From assembly GCF_002813455.1 (NCBI RefSeq), contig NZ_PHHE01000001.1, positions 1,426,001-1,490,000 on the forward strand: a DNA stretch of 64,000 bases. The letters are read 5' to 3'. The notes beneath the pieces were generated by a model. The model was not told where the DNA came from, searched no databases, and worked only from the letters and a program-made list of their open reading frames with translations. The DNA is from Pseudomonas baetica (lineage in GTDB: Bacteria; Pseudomonadota; Gammaproteobacteria; Pseudomonadales; Pseudomonadaceae). Every line of letters starts with the position of its first letter. Within the stretch, counting starts at the first letter, position 1. The position numbers were made by a program, and so were the translations under genes. This document shows positions 25,535 through 34,588 of the stretch, one piece after another.

Positions 25535-27181
25535 ATGTTTAAAAAAGTGAACACAGCCTTGCTAGGGCTGGCTTTGTCGATGGGGCTGACCTCCGTTCAT
25601 GCGGCAGAGGCCAAGAAAGTCGACGTACTGCTGATCGGCGGCGGCATCATGAGCACCACCCTGGGTGTGTGGATCAATGAGCTGGAGCCAAGCTGGTCGA
25701 TGGAAATGGTCGAGCGCCTCGACGGCGTCGCCCTGGAAAGCTCCAACGGCTGGAACAACGCCGGTACCGGTCACTCGGCTCTGGCTGAGCTGAACTACAC
25801 CCCGGAAGACGACAAAGGCAACGTCACGATCCCGAAAGCCGTCGAGATCAACGAAGCGTTCCAGGTTTCCCGTCAGTTCTGGGCCTGGCAAGTACAGCAA
25901 GGCGTTCTGAAAAACCCTCGCTCGTTCATCAACACCACTCCGCACATGAGCTTTGTGTGGGGCGATGACAACATCAAGTTCCTGAAAAAGCGCTACGAAG
26001 CCCTGCAAGCGAGCCCACTGTTCGCCGGCATGCAGTACTCCGAAGACCCGGCTGTGATCAAGAAGTGGGTCCCGCTGATGATGGAAGGGCGTGACCCGAA
26101 CCAGAAAATCGCGGCCACCTGGAGCCCGCTGGGTACCGACATGAACTTCGGCGAAATCACCCGCCAGTTCGCCGGTTACCTGCAGACCAAGCCTAATTTC
26201 GACTTGAAACTGTCCAGCGAAGTACAGGACATCACCAAGAACGAAGACGGCACCTGGCGCGTCAGTTACAAAAACCTGAAAGACGGCACCAAAACCGAAA
26301 CCGACGCCAAGTTCGTGTTCATCGGCGCGGGCGGCGGTGCACTGCACCTGCTGCAGAAGTCGGGCATTCCTGAAGCCAAGGAATACGCTGGCTTCCCGGT
26401 AGGCGGCTCGTTCCTGGTGACCGAGAACCCGACCATTGCCGAGCAACACCTGGCCAAGGCCTACGGCAAAGCTTCGGTGGGCGCACCGCCGATGTCGGTT
26501 CCGCACCTGGACACCCGTGTTCTGGACGGCAAGCGCGTCATCCTGTTTGGCCCATTCGCGACCTTCAGCACCAAGTTCCTCAAAGAAGGCTCGTACCTGG
26601 ACCTGCTGACCAGCACCACCACCCACAACATCTGGCCGATGACCAAGGTCGGCATCAAGGAATACCCGCTGGTCGAGTACCTTGCCGGTCAACTGATGCT
26701 GTCGGATGAAGACCGTCTGAACGCGCTGAAGGAATACTTCCCGAACGCCAAAGCCGAAGACTGGCGCCTGTGGCAAGCCGGCCAACGCGTGCAAATCATC
26801 AAGCGTGATGAAGCCGCTGGTGGCGTGCTGAAACTGGGCACCGAAATCGTCGCTGCACAAGACGGTTCCATCGCCGGCCTGCTGGGCGCCTCGCCGGGCG
26901 CGTCGACCGCTGCACCGATCATGCTGAGCGTGCTGCAGAAAGTCTTCAAAGACAAAGTCGCGACCCCAGAATGGCAAGCCAAGCTGCACCAGATCGTTCC
27001 AAGCTACGGCACCCAGCTGAACAGCGATCCAGCCAAAGTGGCTGCAGAGTGGGCTTACACCGCTAAAATCCTCGAACTGCCGACGCCTCCAGTGATCGGT
27101 CAGGCTGCTGCTCCGGCTGCACCTGCAGCTGAAAAAGCTGAAGCACCGAAGGAAAATGCTGCACGTGATATGGCGCTGTAA
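25535..27181 (+). CDS. mqo: Malate:quinone oxidoreductase with N-terminal signal-like sequence
   Basis: FAD enzyme of the TCA cycle that oxidises malate to oxaloacetate and passes electrons to quinone; 548 residues from the ATG at 25535. The FAD-binding Rossmann motif is [15 protein letters not shown], followed by [20 protein letters not shown], hallmarks of Mqo. The first ~24 residues ([15 protein letters not shown], ending SVHAA) look like a Sec signal peptide, unlike E. coli Mqo, which is a cytoplasmic peripheral membrane protein. The C-terminus carries an Ala/Pro/Glu-rich tail ending NAARDMAL. An in-frame GTG three codons earlier is possible; the ribosome site (ATAGGTG) is weak. The gene ends in a strong terminator and is monocistronic. 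Confidence 0.95.
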   Translation: MFKKVNTALLGLALSMGLTSVHAAEAKKVDVLLIGGGIMSTTLGVWINELEPSWSMEMVERLDGVALESSNGWNNAGTGHSALAELNYTPEDDKGNVTIPKAVEINEAFQVSRQFWAWQVQQGVLKNPRSFINTTPHMSFVWGDDNIKFLKKRYEALQASPLFAGMQYSEDPAVIKKWVPLMMEGRDPNQKIAATWSPLGTDMNFGEITRQFAGYLQTKPNFDLKLSSEVQDITKNEDGTWRVSYKNLKDGTKTETDAKFVFIGAGGGALHLLQKSGIPEAKEYAGFPVGGSFLVTENPTIAEQHLAKAYGKASVGAPPMSVPHLDTRVLDGKRVILFGPFATFSTKFLKEGSYLDLLTSTTTHNIWPMTKVGIKEYPLVEYLAGQLMLSDEDRLNALKEYFPNAKAEDWRLWQAGQRVQIIKRDEAAGGVLKLGTEIVAAQDGSIAGLLGASPGASTAAPIMLSVLQKVFKDKVATPEWQAKLHQIVPSYGTQLNSDPAKVAAEWAYTAKILELPTPPVIGQAAAPAAPAAEKAEAPKENAARDMAL

Positions 27182-27200
27182 CCAGACGCCTGACACACAA

Positions 27201-27236
27201 AGCCCACTGAACCGGCGACGGTCAGTGGGCTTTTTT
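27201..27236 (+). terminator. Rho-independent terminator after mqo
   Basis: A 10-bp stem (AGCCCACTGA / TCAGTGGGCT) with an 11-nt loop, followed by TTTTTT. It lies 20 nt after the mqo stop codon. Confidence 0.92.
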
Positions 27237-27264
27237 GTGGCGCAAGTTCTGAACGCTGAACCAC

Positions 27265-27349
27265 GTAGGTGTTGCCGTAGGCTGCGATCTTTTGATCTTG
27301 TTTTTTAAAGGGTCAAGATCAAAAGATCGCAGCCTGCGGCAGCTCCTAC
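27265..27349. repeat. GATC-hairpin repeat, copy 1
   Basis: An 85-nt inverted repeat bounded by GTAGG and CCTAC, with long arms containing GCTGCGATCTTTTGATCTT and its complement. Three further copies are at 34491, 45223 and 60679. A dispersed pseudomonad element; it lies between converging genes here. Confidence 0.85.
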
Positions 27350-27366
27350 ATGAGATTGTGCCGAGA

Positions 27367-27795
27367 TCAGGCTTTGGTGGCAGCCAGATACTTTCCAAGC
27401 CGCCGCCCCATCTCTTCCCCCAACGCCTGCAACCCGCTCAACGGCCGCACCATCACTTCAAACTCGACAATCTTCCCGTGCTCATCAAAGCGAATCATGT
27501 CGATGCCTTTCAACTCCTTGGCGCCCACCTTGGCACTGAACTCCAGCACCACATTCAAGCCATCCGCCGTCACCAGTTCGCGGTGGTACTCAAAGTCTTC
27601 GAACACCTCGAAAACGGTGTTGAGGATCATCGTCACCACCTGTGCGCCGGGGTAGGGTGTGTGGGCCATTGGCGAACGGAATACGGCGTTTGGATCAAGC
27701 AGGTCGGGCAGGGCGCGCAAGTTGCCGGTGCGGATCATCTCGTGCCAGCGCTTGAGGGATTCGGCGGCGTTGGCCTGTAGATTCAGTTCGGGCAT
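27367..27795 (-). CDS. NTF2/SnoaL-like protein
   Basis: A 142-residue cytoplasmic protein with the NTF2-like fold (ESLKRWHEMIRTGNLRALPD, LDPNAVFRSPMAHTPYPG, KGIDMIRFDEHGKIVEFEVM). The start at 27795 has CCAGGAG eight bases upstream; the longer frame does not. Such proteins include ketosteroid isomerase-like enzymes and binding proteins; the Asp and His positions do not let me choose one. Monocistronic, with a terminator-like hairpin at 27910 upstream ending the previous leftward transcript. Confidence 0.85.
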   Translation of the reverse strand: MPELNLQANAAESLKRWHEMIRTGNLRALPDLLDPNAVFRSPMAHTPYPGAQVVTMILNTVFEVFEDFEYHRELVTADGLNVVLEFSAKVGAKELKGIDMIRFDEHGKIVEFEVMVRPLSGLQALGEEMGRRLGKYLAATKA

Positions 27796-27909
27796 GGTCC
27801 ACTCCTGGATTTTTTGTTGTTCTTCACGGGTCGGCAATGACTGTAGATCAATGCTGCAAATTTGGAACCTTGCTGTAGCGATCTGAATATCGGCACATGC
27901 GCGAAAAAA

Positions 27910-27930
27910 GGATCAGATTTCATCTGATCC
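27910..27930 (-). terminator. Leftward rho-independent terminator
   Basis: GGATCAGAT and ATCTGATCC form a 9-bp stem with a 3-nt loop; read leftward it is followed by TTTTTT. It would end the transcript of the vgrG-DUF4123 operon coming from the right (or of any small leftward gene in 27931-28357). Confidence 0.75.
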
Positions 27931-28065
27931 GTATTTTTCAGTTCTATCTGCGTCTGTTACCCGCTCAGTCACAAGCCCAAAATACCCCGGCAGTTCGGTC
28001 ATTCGCGACAGCTCTTCATCCCGAAGCGCGCGGTGCACCGCAAGTTCAGCATTAAGGAGAGCTAC

Positions 28066-28149
28066 ATGAGAAAGATGGGGTTTTTTCTGGGTGGGTTTCT
28101 GGCGCTGACCATTCTGATTGGTGTGCTCGCGACCATTTCTCCTGTTTGA
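28066..28149 (+). CDS. Putative 27-residue single-pass membrane protein
   Basis: A very short frame with an excellent ribosome site (TTAAGGAG, 6 nt before the ATG). The peptide has a basic N-terminus (MRKMG) then one continuous hydrophobic stretch (FFLGGFLALTILIGVLATIS) and stops. This is the shape of small regulatory or toxic membrane peptides. It is antisense to the region downstream of the T6SS pair; a 91-codon leftward frame (27913-28188) overlaps it, so only one is likely real. No homologue can be named. Confidence 0.45.
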   Translation: MRKMGFFLGGFLALTILIGVLATISPV

Positions 28150-28357
28150 TGTGCAGGTGCGATTGGCGGCGTCTTGAACGGTTGCCAAGCCTATGCAGGT
28201 GCCGTGCGCGAATCATGATCTAATGCCGCGCCCTGCACCTGCAATCGGTATTGGTATTGATACCAAAGGGTTTGCACGAGTTGCTCAGGCGTGCAGGCGT
28301 TTTCGATTGAACGCTAAATTCGGCAGCGGATGACCTGGAGTGTTCTTCAACGGCGTT

Positions 28358-28936
28358 CTAGCCGAGTGCCTCTCCTGAAGGCCAGCCACTCACCCGCGCA
28401 TTCGATCCACCCGCCGGATCCGCCGGATACACAATCAACGAGTGGCCATTACCGGCCTCGGCGATGAGCTTGCTGGCCGGGCCGAAGATCGCGGCGCGTT
28501 CCTGCGGTGTGCAGGTGGGCAGGTAGACGCGCAGCACTCTGGGATCGTAGAAACGAAACACCAGAAGGTTGCCATCGGCATCGGTGACGCGCAGCAGGGT
28601 GCGGAAGTGGCCGCGCAAGTCGTCCAGCGCCACCTGCGCAGGAGCCATCACGAAACAGCCCCAGCTCTGCCCCCAGCTGTCCTCCAATATCTCCCAGGTG
28701 TAGGCCTGCTGCGGATCGAGATGCAGCAGATAGGGCGCCGCTGCAGACAGGCTTGGCGCGAGTTCGCCCGCATACAGGCAGGCGAACTCAGCCTGGCTAT
28801 TGCGCACCAGCGATTCGATGCGTGGATCGCGAGCGCCGTCGAGCAAGGCGTAGACCTTCGGGGCGTCCGGGCGCGAACCCTGGGGCCAGAATTCGGCGCT
28901 GAACCATTCACGAAGGCTGGGGCGGAACTGGGTCAT
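28358..28936 (-). CDS. DUF4123 protein, T6SS effector adaptor
   Basis: Adaptor of the DUF4123 (Tap/TEC) family, which loads a specific toxin onto VgrG of the type VI secretion system; 192 residues. The family blocks YALLDGARDPRIESLVRN, PYLLHLDPQQAYTWEILE, WGCFVMAPAQVALDDLRGHF and FRFYDPRVLRVYLPTC are visible. The start overlaps the vgrG stop codon by 4 nt. DUF4123 genes are normally followed directly by the effector gene, but here ~420 nt without a recognisable effector gene lie between the stop and the leftward terminator at 27910. Confidence 0.9.
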   Translation of the reverse strand: MTQFRPSLREWFSAEFWPQGSRPDAPKVYALLDGARDPRIESLVRNSQAEFACLYAGELAPSLSAAAPYLLHLDPQQAYTWEILEDSWGQSWGCFVMAPAQVALDDLRGHFRTLLRVTDADGNLLVFRFYDPRVLRVYLPTCTPQERAAIFGPASKLIAEAGNGHSLIVYPADPAGGSNARVSGWPSGEALG

Positions 28937-31062
28937 TTGTTGCAGATCTCGCAGAACGGCACGCCGGTTTTAGCGGCTGTTACCAAGGTTTGCGCTTGCA
29001 GGTCCTGCTGAAGAAGTCGGGTCTCGGCAACCCTTGGCGCAGCAGCCTGCGAGGCCTTGGCCGTGACCGTTGCCAAGGGCGCGGGCGTGTTGAGCGGTGC
29101 GCTGGCGAGTTTCTTTCCGGCAACATCGGCATCGGCGGGCGTCAACGCTATCGGCAGTTTGATCGCGATCCCGGTTCCCACCCCCGGCGCACCCCCGGTA
29201 TTGATCTTCACTTCCGCCCCGCTGATGGTCACACCGCCAGCATCAACCTTCACAAAACTCCCACCAGCCTTGGCGGTCAGCTCCATGCCGCCCTCAACCA
29301 CAACCTTGTCGCCCGCGTGGTAATGAATCTCCGTCCCGGCCTCGACAAACTGCGCCGTGCCCACTTTCACATGCTGGGTCACACCGACTGTCAGGTGATC
29401 ATCCGCGCGCATCTCACTGATACGATCCAGATGCGTAATCCGGTGCTCTTCCACCTTGAACTCGCTCAGGGTGTTGGCTTCAACCGTGTCATGCCGCTCA
29501 TTGCCGACCCGAATCTTTTGGTCGTGCTCGATGTTTTCGTCCCAATCGCGCTGGGCGTGGATGTAGATCTGTTCCACACCCTTTTTGTCTTCGATGCGGA
29601 ATTCGTTGTAGCCCTTGCCGCCCGGTGAGCTGAGGGTTTTGAAGGTGCTGCGGGTCTTGTTGGCCGGCAGGTCGTAGGGGACGACGTTTTCCTTGTGGTA
29701 CAGGCAGCCGGTGACGAGTGGCTGGTCGGGGTCGCCTTCGAGGAAGGTGACGAGGACTTCCATGCCGATGCGCGGGATGGCGATGCCGCCGTAGGCGGCG
29801 CCGGCCCAGCCGCTGGCGACGCGCATCCAGCAGGTGGTTTTGTCGTCGCCCTGGCCGTCGCGGTCCCAGTGGAACTGGACCTTGATGCGGCCGTATTGGT
29901 CGCAGTGGATTTCTTCGCCTTTCGGGCCGGTGACGATGGCGGTCTGGCTGCCGAGGACTTTCGGTTTCGGGTGTTCGAGGGCAGGGCGGTAGTGCGCGTC
30001 CCACGGGGTGGCGAGGAAGCTGTTGCGGTAGCCCTGGTGGAAGTCGCTTTTGTTGTCGGTGACGTCGCTGGTGACGTTTTCGCCGAGCACTTGCGGCTGT
30101 TTGCCTTCGTGGAAGACTTCCAGCAGCAGCCACATATCGTTCCACTCGGCGCGCGGGTGTTCGGCGAGGGTCAGGAAGTGGCCGCTGGTGAGGGTCGGCT
30201 CGTCACCTTTGCCTTCGGCGAGTTTGTAGTCGCTGCGATGGCGTTCCAGCGCGCGGGTGGTGAGGAACTTGCCGCGCTCGCGTGTGGTGAAGCGGCCGGG
30301 GTAGTCGTAATCCTCAAGGTCCGGGGCGAACTCGGATTTGACCGCGCCTTCGGGCAGGATCTTCGGTTTTTCGAAGTCGTAGTCGCGGCGGCTGACGCGG
30401 GTGGTGCGGGTTTCCAGGCGCAGGTTGAAACGCTTGATCACCGGTTTGTCGGCGCTCATGCCGGAGTCTTGCTGGTAGCTCACGGCCTTGAGTTTGCGGA
30501 ACACCGTTTGGTCGTCGCCGAACACCAGTTTGTGGCCGCTGCTGCTGTGCTGGAAGTGGAAGTGAATGCCTTCCTCTTCGCACAAACGCTGGATGAAATG
30601 CAGGTCGGATTCGTCGTACTGCACGCAGTAGTCGCGCTCCGGGTATTCGGCGCTGAGCTGGAAGCTGTAGGCGTCGGCAAGGATGCCGCGATCTTCCAGC
30701 ACCCGGGCGATGATCTTCGGCACCGTGAGCTGCTGGAAGATCTGCTGGTCGTGGTTGTGCCGCAGGTACGCCAGTTGCGGCACCAGGCTGATGCTGTAGC
30801 GGGTCAGGGTCTTGCCGGAGTCACCTTGCTCGATGCGATAGACCAGGCCATGAATCTTGCCTTCGCCGGTGGCGCCGAAGGTCAGCACGCCGGGCTTGTG
30901 CAGCAGCTCTTCGAGTTTCAGGTCGGGACGGGCGCTGACCAGTTCTATCTCGAACCGGAAAGGCTGGTTGAGTGCCTCGCGACCTTCAAAGCTCAACACT
31001 TGCAGGTCGGTGGACGCTGATTCGAGCGCGAAGCTGATGTGGGTAGCGTTTGCATCCAGCAT
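28933..31062 (-). CDS. vgrG: VgrG spike protein of a type VI secretion system
   Basis: Trimeric spike that tips the T6SS tube and carries effectors out of the cell; 709 residues. It shows the gp27-like part (LSFEGREALNQPFRFEIEL, CVQYDESDLHFIQRLCEEEG), the OB-fold hub (GEEIHCDQYGRIKVQFHWDR, WMRVASGWAGAAYGG, GMEVLVTFLEGDPDQPLVTG) and a repetitive gp5-like needle (HYHAGDKVVVEGGMELTAKA). A ~90-residue tail beyond the needle is Ala/Pro-rich and ends in FCEICNK; it is too short to be a toxin domain but may dock the adaptor. The start at 31062 follows GGAAGGAG. It is an orphan vgrG: no core T6SS genes are in the window. Confidence 0.95.
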   Translation of the reverse strand: MLDANATHISFALESASTDLQVLSFEGREALNQPFRFEIELVSARPDLKLEELLHKPGVLTFGATGEGKIHGLVYRIEQGDSGKTLTRYSISLVPQLAYLRHNHDQQIFQQLTVPKIIARVLEDRGILADAYSFQLSAEYPERDYCVQYDESDLHFIQRLCEEEGIHFHFQHSSSGHKLVFGDDQTVFRKLKAVSYQQDSGMSADKPVIKRFNLRLETRTTRVSRRDYDFEKPKILPEGAVKSEFAPDLEDYDYPGRFTTRERGKFLTTRALERHRSDYKLAEGKGDEPTLTSGHFLTLAEHPRAEWNDMWLLLEVFHEGKQPQVLGENVTSDVTDNKSDFHQGYRNSFLATPWDAHYRPALEHPKPKVLGSQTAIVTGPKGEEIHCDQYGRIKVQFHWDRDGQGDDKTTCWMRVASGWAGAAYGGIAIPRIGMEVLVTFLEGDPDQPLVTGCLYHKENVVPYDLPANKTRSTFKTLSSPGGKGYNEFRIEDKKGVEQIYIHAQRDWDENIEHDQKIRVGNERHDTVEANTLSEFKVEEHRITHLDRISEMRADDHLTVGVTQHVKVGTAQFVEAGTEIHYHAGDKVVVEGGMELTAKAGGSFVKVDAGGVTISGAEVKINTGGAPGVGTGIAIKLPIALTPADADVAGKKLASAPLNTPAPLATVTAKASQAAAPRVAETRLLQQDLQAQTLVTAAKTGVPFCEICNK

Positions 31063-31176
31063 TGCCTGACTCCTTCCGTGGAAAGCTTTGCGGATGGTGC
31101 AGGAATACCAAAGTGCTATCAAGGAGTTTTAAACGAGGTTAAACGCCAACATTAAACTCGAATTGCCGTGCAACGC

Positions 31177-31950
31177 TCATTGCCGGTTCAACGCATCCCC
31201 CATCCATTGCAGGTACTGCGCTCGCTCGGAAATCGAGTTATGCGCCGAATCGGGTACCACCCTGAGGGTGGCCACGCCTTTGGGGAAATTCTCCAACAAG
31301 CGTTGGGTGCTTTGCCGAGGGATCACCTCGTCTTCACTCGCCGCCAGCAATAACGTCGGCACGCGGATATGCGCTGCATACTGGCCTGATTCAAAGCGAT
31401 CCTTGAGCAACCATTTCACCGGTACCCACGGATACTGTCGGGCAGCGATTTCTTCGAGGCTGTTATACGGCGTCACCAGAATCAGTTGTTGCACCGGGCG
31501 CTGGCTGGCCAGACGTATGGCGACGCCCGAGCCGAGGCTGCGCCCGATCAGCGCAATCTGCGGATGACTGGCATACACCTGATCAAACAGCGCCAACGCA
31601 TCTTCGGCAATGGTTTCTTCGGACGGTGACCCACCGCTGCCACCGAAACCGCGGTAATTCATCAGGTACACCGCGTAATCGGCAAACGCCTCGGCAAACT
31701 CCGGCAAATTGCGCGACACGTCTTCGGCATTGCCACCAAAGTAGATCAGCGCCCGTGGTCCGGCATGCTCGCGGGTAGTCACCCAGACATCCGCATCCGG
31801 CATCGCCAGTTTCAACCGCGCATCGGCCGATTCAACGGTTCCGGGCTGCGGGAAATAGATCAGTGAACGCTGGAAAACGAACAGCGCCGCGCACAGCAGC
31901 AGATACGCGGCGACGAGCCATGCGACGAGTGACATCAGGATTCGGGACAT
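31177..31950 (-). CDS. Membrane-anchored alpha/beta hydrolase
   Basis: A 257-residue serine hydrolase anchored by one N-terminal membrane helix (SLVAWLVAAYLLLCAALFVF). The fold is evident from YLMNYRGFGGSGG (oxyanion region), the nucleophile elbow GRSLGSG, the acid ASEDEVIPRQ and the His in DSAHNSIS. It belongs to the BEM46/YfhR-like group, whose members are poorly defined. The start at 31950 is chosen because the upstream extension is antisense-like. It is divergent from the aldo/keto reductase gene. Confidence 0.88.
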   Translation of the reverse strand: MSRILMSLVAWLVAAYLLLCAALFVFQRSLIYFPQPGTVESADARLKLAMPDADVWVTTREHAGPRALIYFGGNAEDVSRNLPEFAEAFADYAVYLMNYRGFGGSGGSPSEETIAEDALALFDQVYASHPQIALIGRSLGSGVAIRLASQRPVQQLILVTPYNSLEEIAARQYPWVPVKWLLKDRFESGQYAAHIRVPTLLLAASEDEVIPRQSTQRLLENFPKGVATLRVVPDSAHNSISERAQYLQWMGDALNRQ

Positions 31951-32062
31951 TCGGCTACTTTTAACGGGGTGTGCGGGTTCGTTGTCGCAGTGTAGTCCAG
32001 CGGTTGCACCGGACAGCATACGCACACAACGTGCAACAGATCCACGCAGCAGGGGAACCAGC

Positions 32063-33007
32063 ATGAGCCACACTGAGGGTTACTCCCGTCGCCGACTGCT
32101 CACGCTGGCCGCCGGGGTGTCGGCGGTCTTCACCTTTGAACGGGCGCTGGCCACTGCCACATCGTCCGCCGCGCCCGGAGGCCAAACCATGCAGACCCGT
32201 GCCATCCCATCAAGCTCCGAGCCACTGCCCATGGTGGGCCTGGGCACCTATCGCGGTTTTGATGTTGCACCGGGCGATCCGGCTTACAAGCAACTGCCGG
32301 CGGTGCTCGACGAACTGTTCGCCAAGGGTGGCACCGTGGTCGACAGCTCGCCCATGTATGGTCGCGCCGAAGAGACCACGGGTGAACTGCTGTCGATCCA
32401 CGAGCCACGCTCGCCGGCCTTTCTGGCCACCAAGGTGTGGACGCGGGGCCGCAAGGAGGGCATTGCGCAGATGGAGCAGTCATTCAGCCTGCTGCGCACT
32501 GAGCGCATCGACCTGATGCAGATCCACAATCTGCTCGACTGGCAAACCCACCTGCCGACCCTGCGCGAATGGAAGGCCCAGGGGCGCATTCGCTACATCG
32601 GCATCACGCATTACACTCCCTCAGCCTATGACGAAGTTGAAGCGGTGCTGAAGGCCGAACAGCTGGATTTCCTGCAGATCAATTACGCGCTCGACGACCG
32701 TGGCGTGGAAAAACGCATCCTGCCGCTGTGCCGTGAGCGCGGTGTGGCAGTGATCTGCAACCGGCCGTTCGGCGGCGGAGGTTTGCTCGCCCGGCTCAAG
32801 GGTAAACCGCTGCCAGCGTGGGTCTCGGACGTGCAGGTCAACAGCTGGCCGCAACTGGCACTGAAGTTTCTGCTGGCGCATCCGGCGGTGACGTGCGTGA
32901 TTCCCGGCACCGGCAATCCGCGTTACATGGCTGATAACGTCAAGGCCGGGCTCGGGCCGATGCTCACCGACGCGCAGCGTCATCAGTTGATTGCGTTGCT
33001 CGGCTAG
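32063..33007 (+). CDS. Tat-exported aldo/keto reductase
   Basis: NADPH-type aldo/keto reductase of 314 residues with an N-terminal twin-arginine signal (YSRRRLLTLAAGVSAVFTF). The AKR barrel shows VGLGTYRGFD, DSSPMYGRAEE (catalytic Asp-Tyr), ATKVWTRGR, HNLLDW and VICNRPFGGGGLL, with the C-terminal ITHYTP strand. An exported AKR is unusual because NADPH is cytoplasmic, so it may bind another cofactor or act while folded before export. The start at 32063 follows AGGGGAAC. It converges on a LysR gene (6-nt gap), which may regulate it together with the cupin and PaoABC genes. Confidence 0.88.
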   Translation: MSHTEGYSRRRLLTLAAGVSAVFTFERALATATSSAAPGGQTMQTRAIPSSSEPLPMVGLGTYRGFDVAPGDPAYKQLPAVLDELFAKGGTVVDSSPMYGRAEETTGELLSIHEPRSPAFLATKVWTRGRKEGIAQMEQSFSLLRTERIDLMQIHNLLDWQTHLPTLREWKAQGRIRYIGITHYTPSAYDEVEAVLKAEQLDFLQINYALDDRGVEKRILPLCRERGVAVICNRPFGGGGLLARLKGKPLPAWVSDVQVNSWPQLALKFLLAHPAVTCVIPGTGNPRYMADNVKAGLGPMLTDAQRHQLIALLG

Positions 33008-33013
33008 GTCGAG

Positions 33014-33907
33014 TCAAACGCGATAGCGCAACGCTTCCAGCAACAACGCGAATGCCGGCGCCGCCTGGCGTCGGCTCGGGTAGTACAGGTGATACCCGGC
33101 AAACGTCGGGCACCAGTCCTCCAGCACCTGCACCAGACTGCCATCCGCCAGATGTGGCGCGACGAGGTTTTCCGGGATATAGCTCAGGCCGAAACCGTCC
33201 AGTGCCGCATCGAGCAGTGGGTAGACACCATTCAAAGTGATCTGGCCCGACACCCGCACCTTGAGGCTCTCGCCATCCTTTTCGAATTCCCAGGTATACA
33301 GCCCGCCATTGGTGGGCAGGCGCAGATTGTTGCAGGCGTGGTCGGTCAGGTCGCGGGGCGTTTGCGGGGCGGGGCGCCTGGCGAAGTAGGCGGGAGAACC
33401 GATCACCGCCATGCGCATGTCCGGGCCAATGCGCGTAGCGATCATGCCCTGGGCGACGTCCTCGCCCAGACGTACACCGGCATCGAAGCCTTGTCCGGCG
33501 ATGTCGACGAAGCCATAATCACAACACACCTCGACGGCGATGTCCGGGTACTTGGGCAGAAATTCCTTGAGCACCGGGCGCAGCAGCCAGTCCAGTGAAT
33601 GGTCGGTGGCACTGATACGAATTCTGCCCGCCGGGGTTTCGCGCAGGTTGCTCAGGGCGGCAAGTTCCAGTTCGATCTCTTCGAAGCGCGGGCCGATGGT
33701 CTGCAGCAGGTGTTCACCGGCCTCGGTAGGGGAAACGCTGCGGGTGGTGCGAGTCAGCAGACGCAGGCCCAGGCGTGCTTCAAGGGCGCGGATGGTATGG
33801 CTTAACGCTGATTGCGAGACGCCGAGTCGGGCGGCGGCTTTGGTGAAACTGCGCTCGCGCGCCACGGCGAGGAAGGCGAGCAGGTCACTGGCGTTTTCCC
33901 GAAGCAT
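33014..33907 (-). CDS. LysR-family transcriptional regulator
   Basis: LysR regulator of 297 residues. The helix-turn-helix is at the N-terminus (FLAVARERSFTKAAARLGVS, SALSHTIRALEARLGLRLL), the effector domain follows from ~88 (AGRIRISATDHSLDWLLRPV). It is of the CrgA/AphB-like subgroup. It is divergent from a secreted cupin gene (95 nt apart) and convergent with the aldo/keto reductase. Regulation of the cupin gene is the natural inference. Confidence 0.92.
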   Translation of the reverse strand: MLRENASDLLAFLAVARERSFTKAAARLGVSQSALSHTIRALEARLGLRLLTRTTRSVSPTEAGEHLLQTIGPRFEEIELELAALSNLRETPAGRIRISATDHSLDWLLRPVLKEFLPKYPDIAVEVCCDYGFVDIAGQGFDAGVRLGEDVAQGMIATRIGPDMRMAVIGSPAYFARRPAPQTPRDLTDHACNNLRLPTNGGLYTWEFEKDGESLKVRVSGQITLNGVYPLLDAALDGFGLSYIPENLVAPHLADGSLVQVLEDWCPTFAGYHLYYPSRRQAAPAFALLLEALRYRV

Positions 33908-34002
33908 TGATGAATTACCTGCATAAGTTTTTTCGAATTCTAGTTGATTATCTGAAGAGTCATCGTCGGTAAAGTTCAGGCATCACTTTTGGAGAGACCG
34001 CC

Positions 34003-34479
34003 ATGAACCCGATTGCAGCTTCTGCTTTGACCCTTTCCTTGCTCGCCGCCGACGCTCAGGCCAATGAAGCGCCACGGGTGACCGTCACGCCCAATGGATC
34101 CCAACCTTCGGCCCGTGGCCCGGCGGATTGGTTCACTGGAATTGTGCGGGTCGATGCGCCGTTCAAAGGCTCGGATGAGGCACGGGTCAGCGGCGCCACG
34201 GTGACGTTCGAACCGGGGGCGCGCACGGCTTGGCACACCCACCCGCTGGGGCAGACGTTGATTGTGACGGCGGGGGCGGGTTTGGTGCAGGAGTGGGGGC
34301 AGCCGGTGCGTGAAATTCGTCCGGGGGATACGGTGTGGATCGCGCCCGGCGCTAAGCATTGGCATGGCGCGACGCCGACTACGGCGATGACGCATATCGC
34401 CATTGCTGAAGTGCTGGATGGCAAAGTGGTGGAGTGGATGGAGCAGGTGAGCGAGGCGCAGTATCCGCACACTGACTAA
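34003..34479 (+). CDS. Secreted cupin-domain protein
   Basis: A 158-residue single-domain cupin with a predicted signal peptide ([20 protein letters not shown]). The metal-binding cupin motifs are [17 protein letters not shown] (motif 1, two His) and [10 protein letters not shown] (motif 2). Proteins of this type have been called (R)-mandelonitrile lyase-like or carboxymuconolactone decarboxylase-linked, but the reaction here is unknown. GGAG lies 7 nt before the ATG. The gene is divergent from a LysR regulator and followed by a GATC-hairpin repeat. Confidence 0.88.
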   Translation: MNPIAASALTLSLLAADAQANEAPRVTVTPNGSQPSARGPADWFTGIVRVDAPFKGSDEARVSGATVTFEPGARTAWHTHPLGQTLIVTAGAGLVQEWGQPVREIRPGDTVWIAPGAKHWHGATPTTAMTHIAIAEVLDGKVVEWMEQVSEAQYPHTD

Positions 34480-34490
34480 ATCCGACCCGT

Positions 34491-34575
34491 GTAGGAGCTG
34501 CCGCAGGCTGCGATCTTTTGATCTTGTTTTTTAAAAGACCAACATCAAAAGATCGCAGCCTGCGGCACCTCCTAC
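34491..34575. repeat. GATC-hairpin repeat, copy 2
   Basis: An 85-nt inverted repeat, the same element as at 27265, bounded by GTAGGAGCTG and its near-complement. It lies between converging cupin and paoC genes. Confidence 0.88.
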
Positions 34576-34588
34576 AGTGGCGGTGGGG

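Noticed and set aside
25562..27196. 544-codon frame antisense to mqo, and similar long antisense frames (e.g. 29695-31020, 35528-37033, 51156-52763)
   Set aside because: Each lies fully opposite a confidently identified gene, has composition typical of GC-rich shadow frames, and lacks a ribosome site or known domain.
27913..28188. 91-codon leftward frame after the DUF4123 gene
   Set aside because: No ribosome site, odd Arg/Asn/Gln-rich N-terminus, and it overlaps the better-supported 27-aa frame; its stop lies within the terminator hairpin, so I keep it only as a weak alternative.
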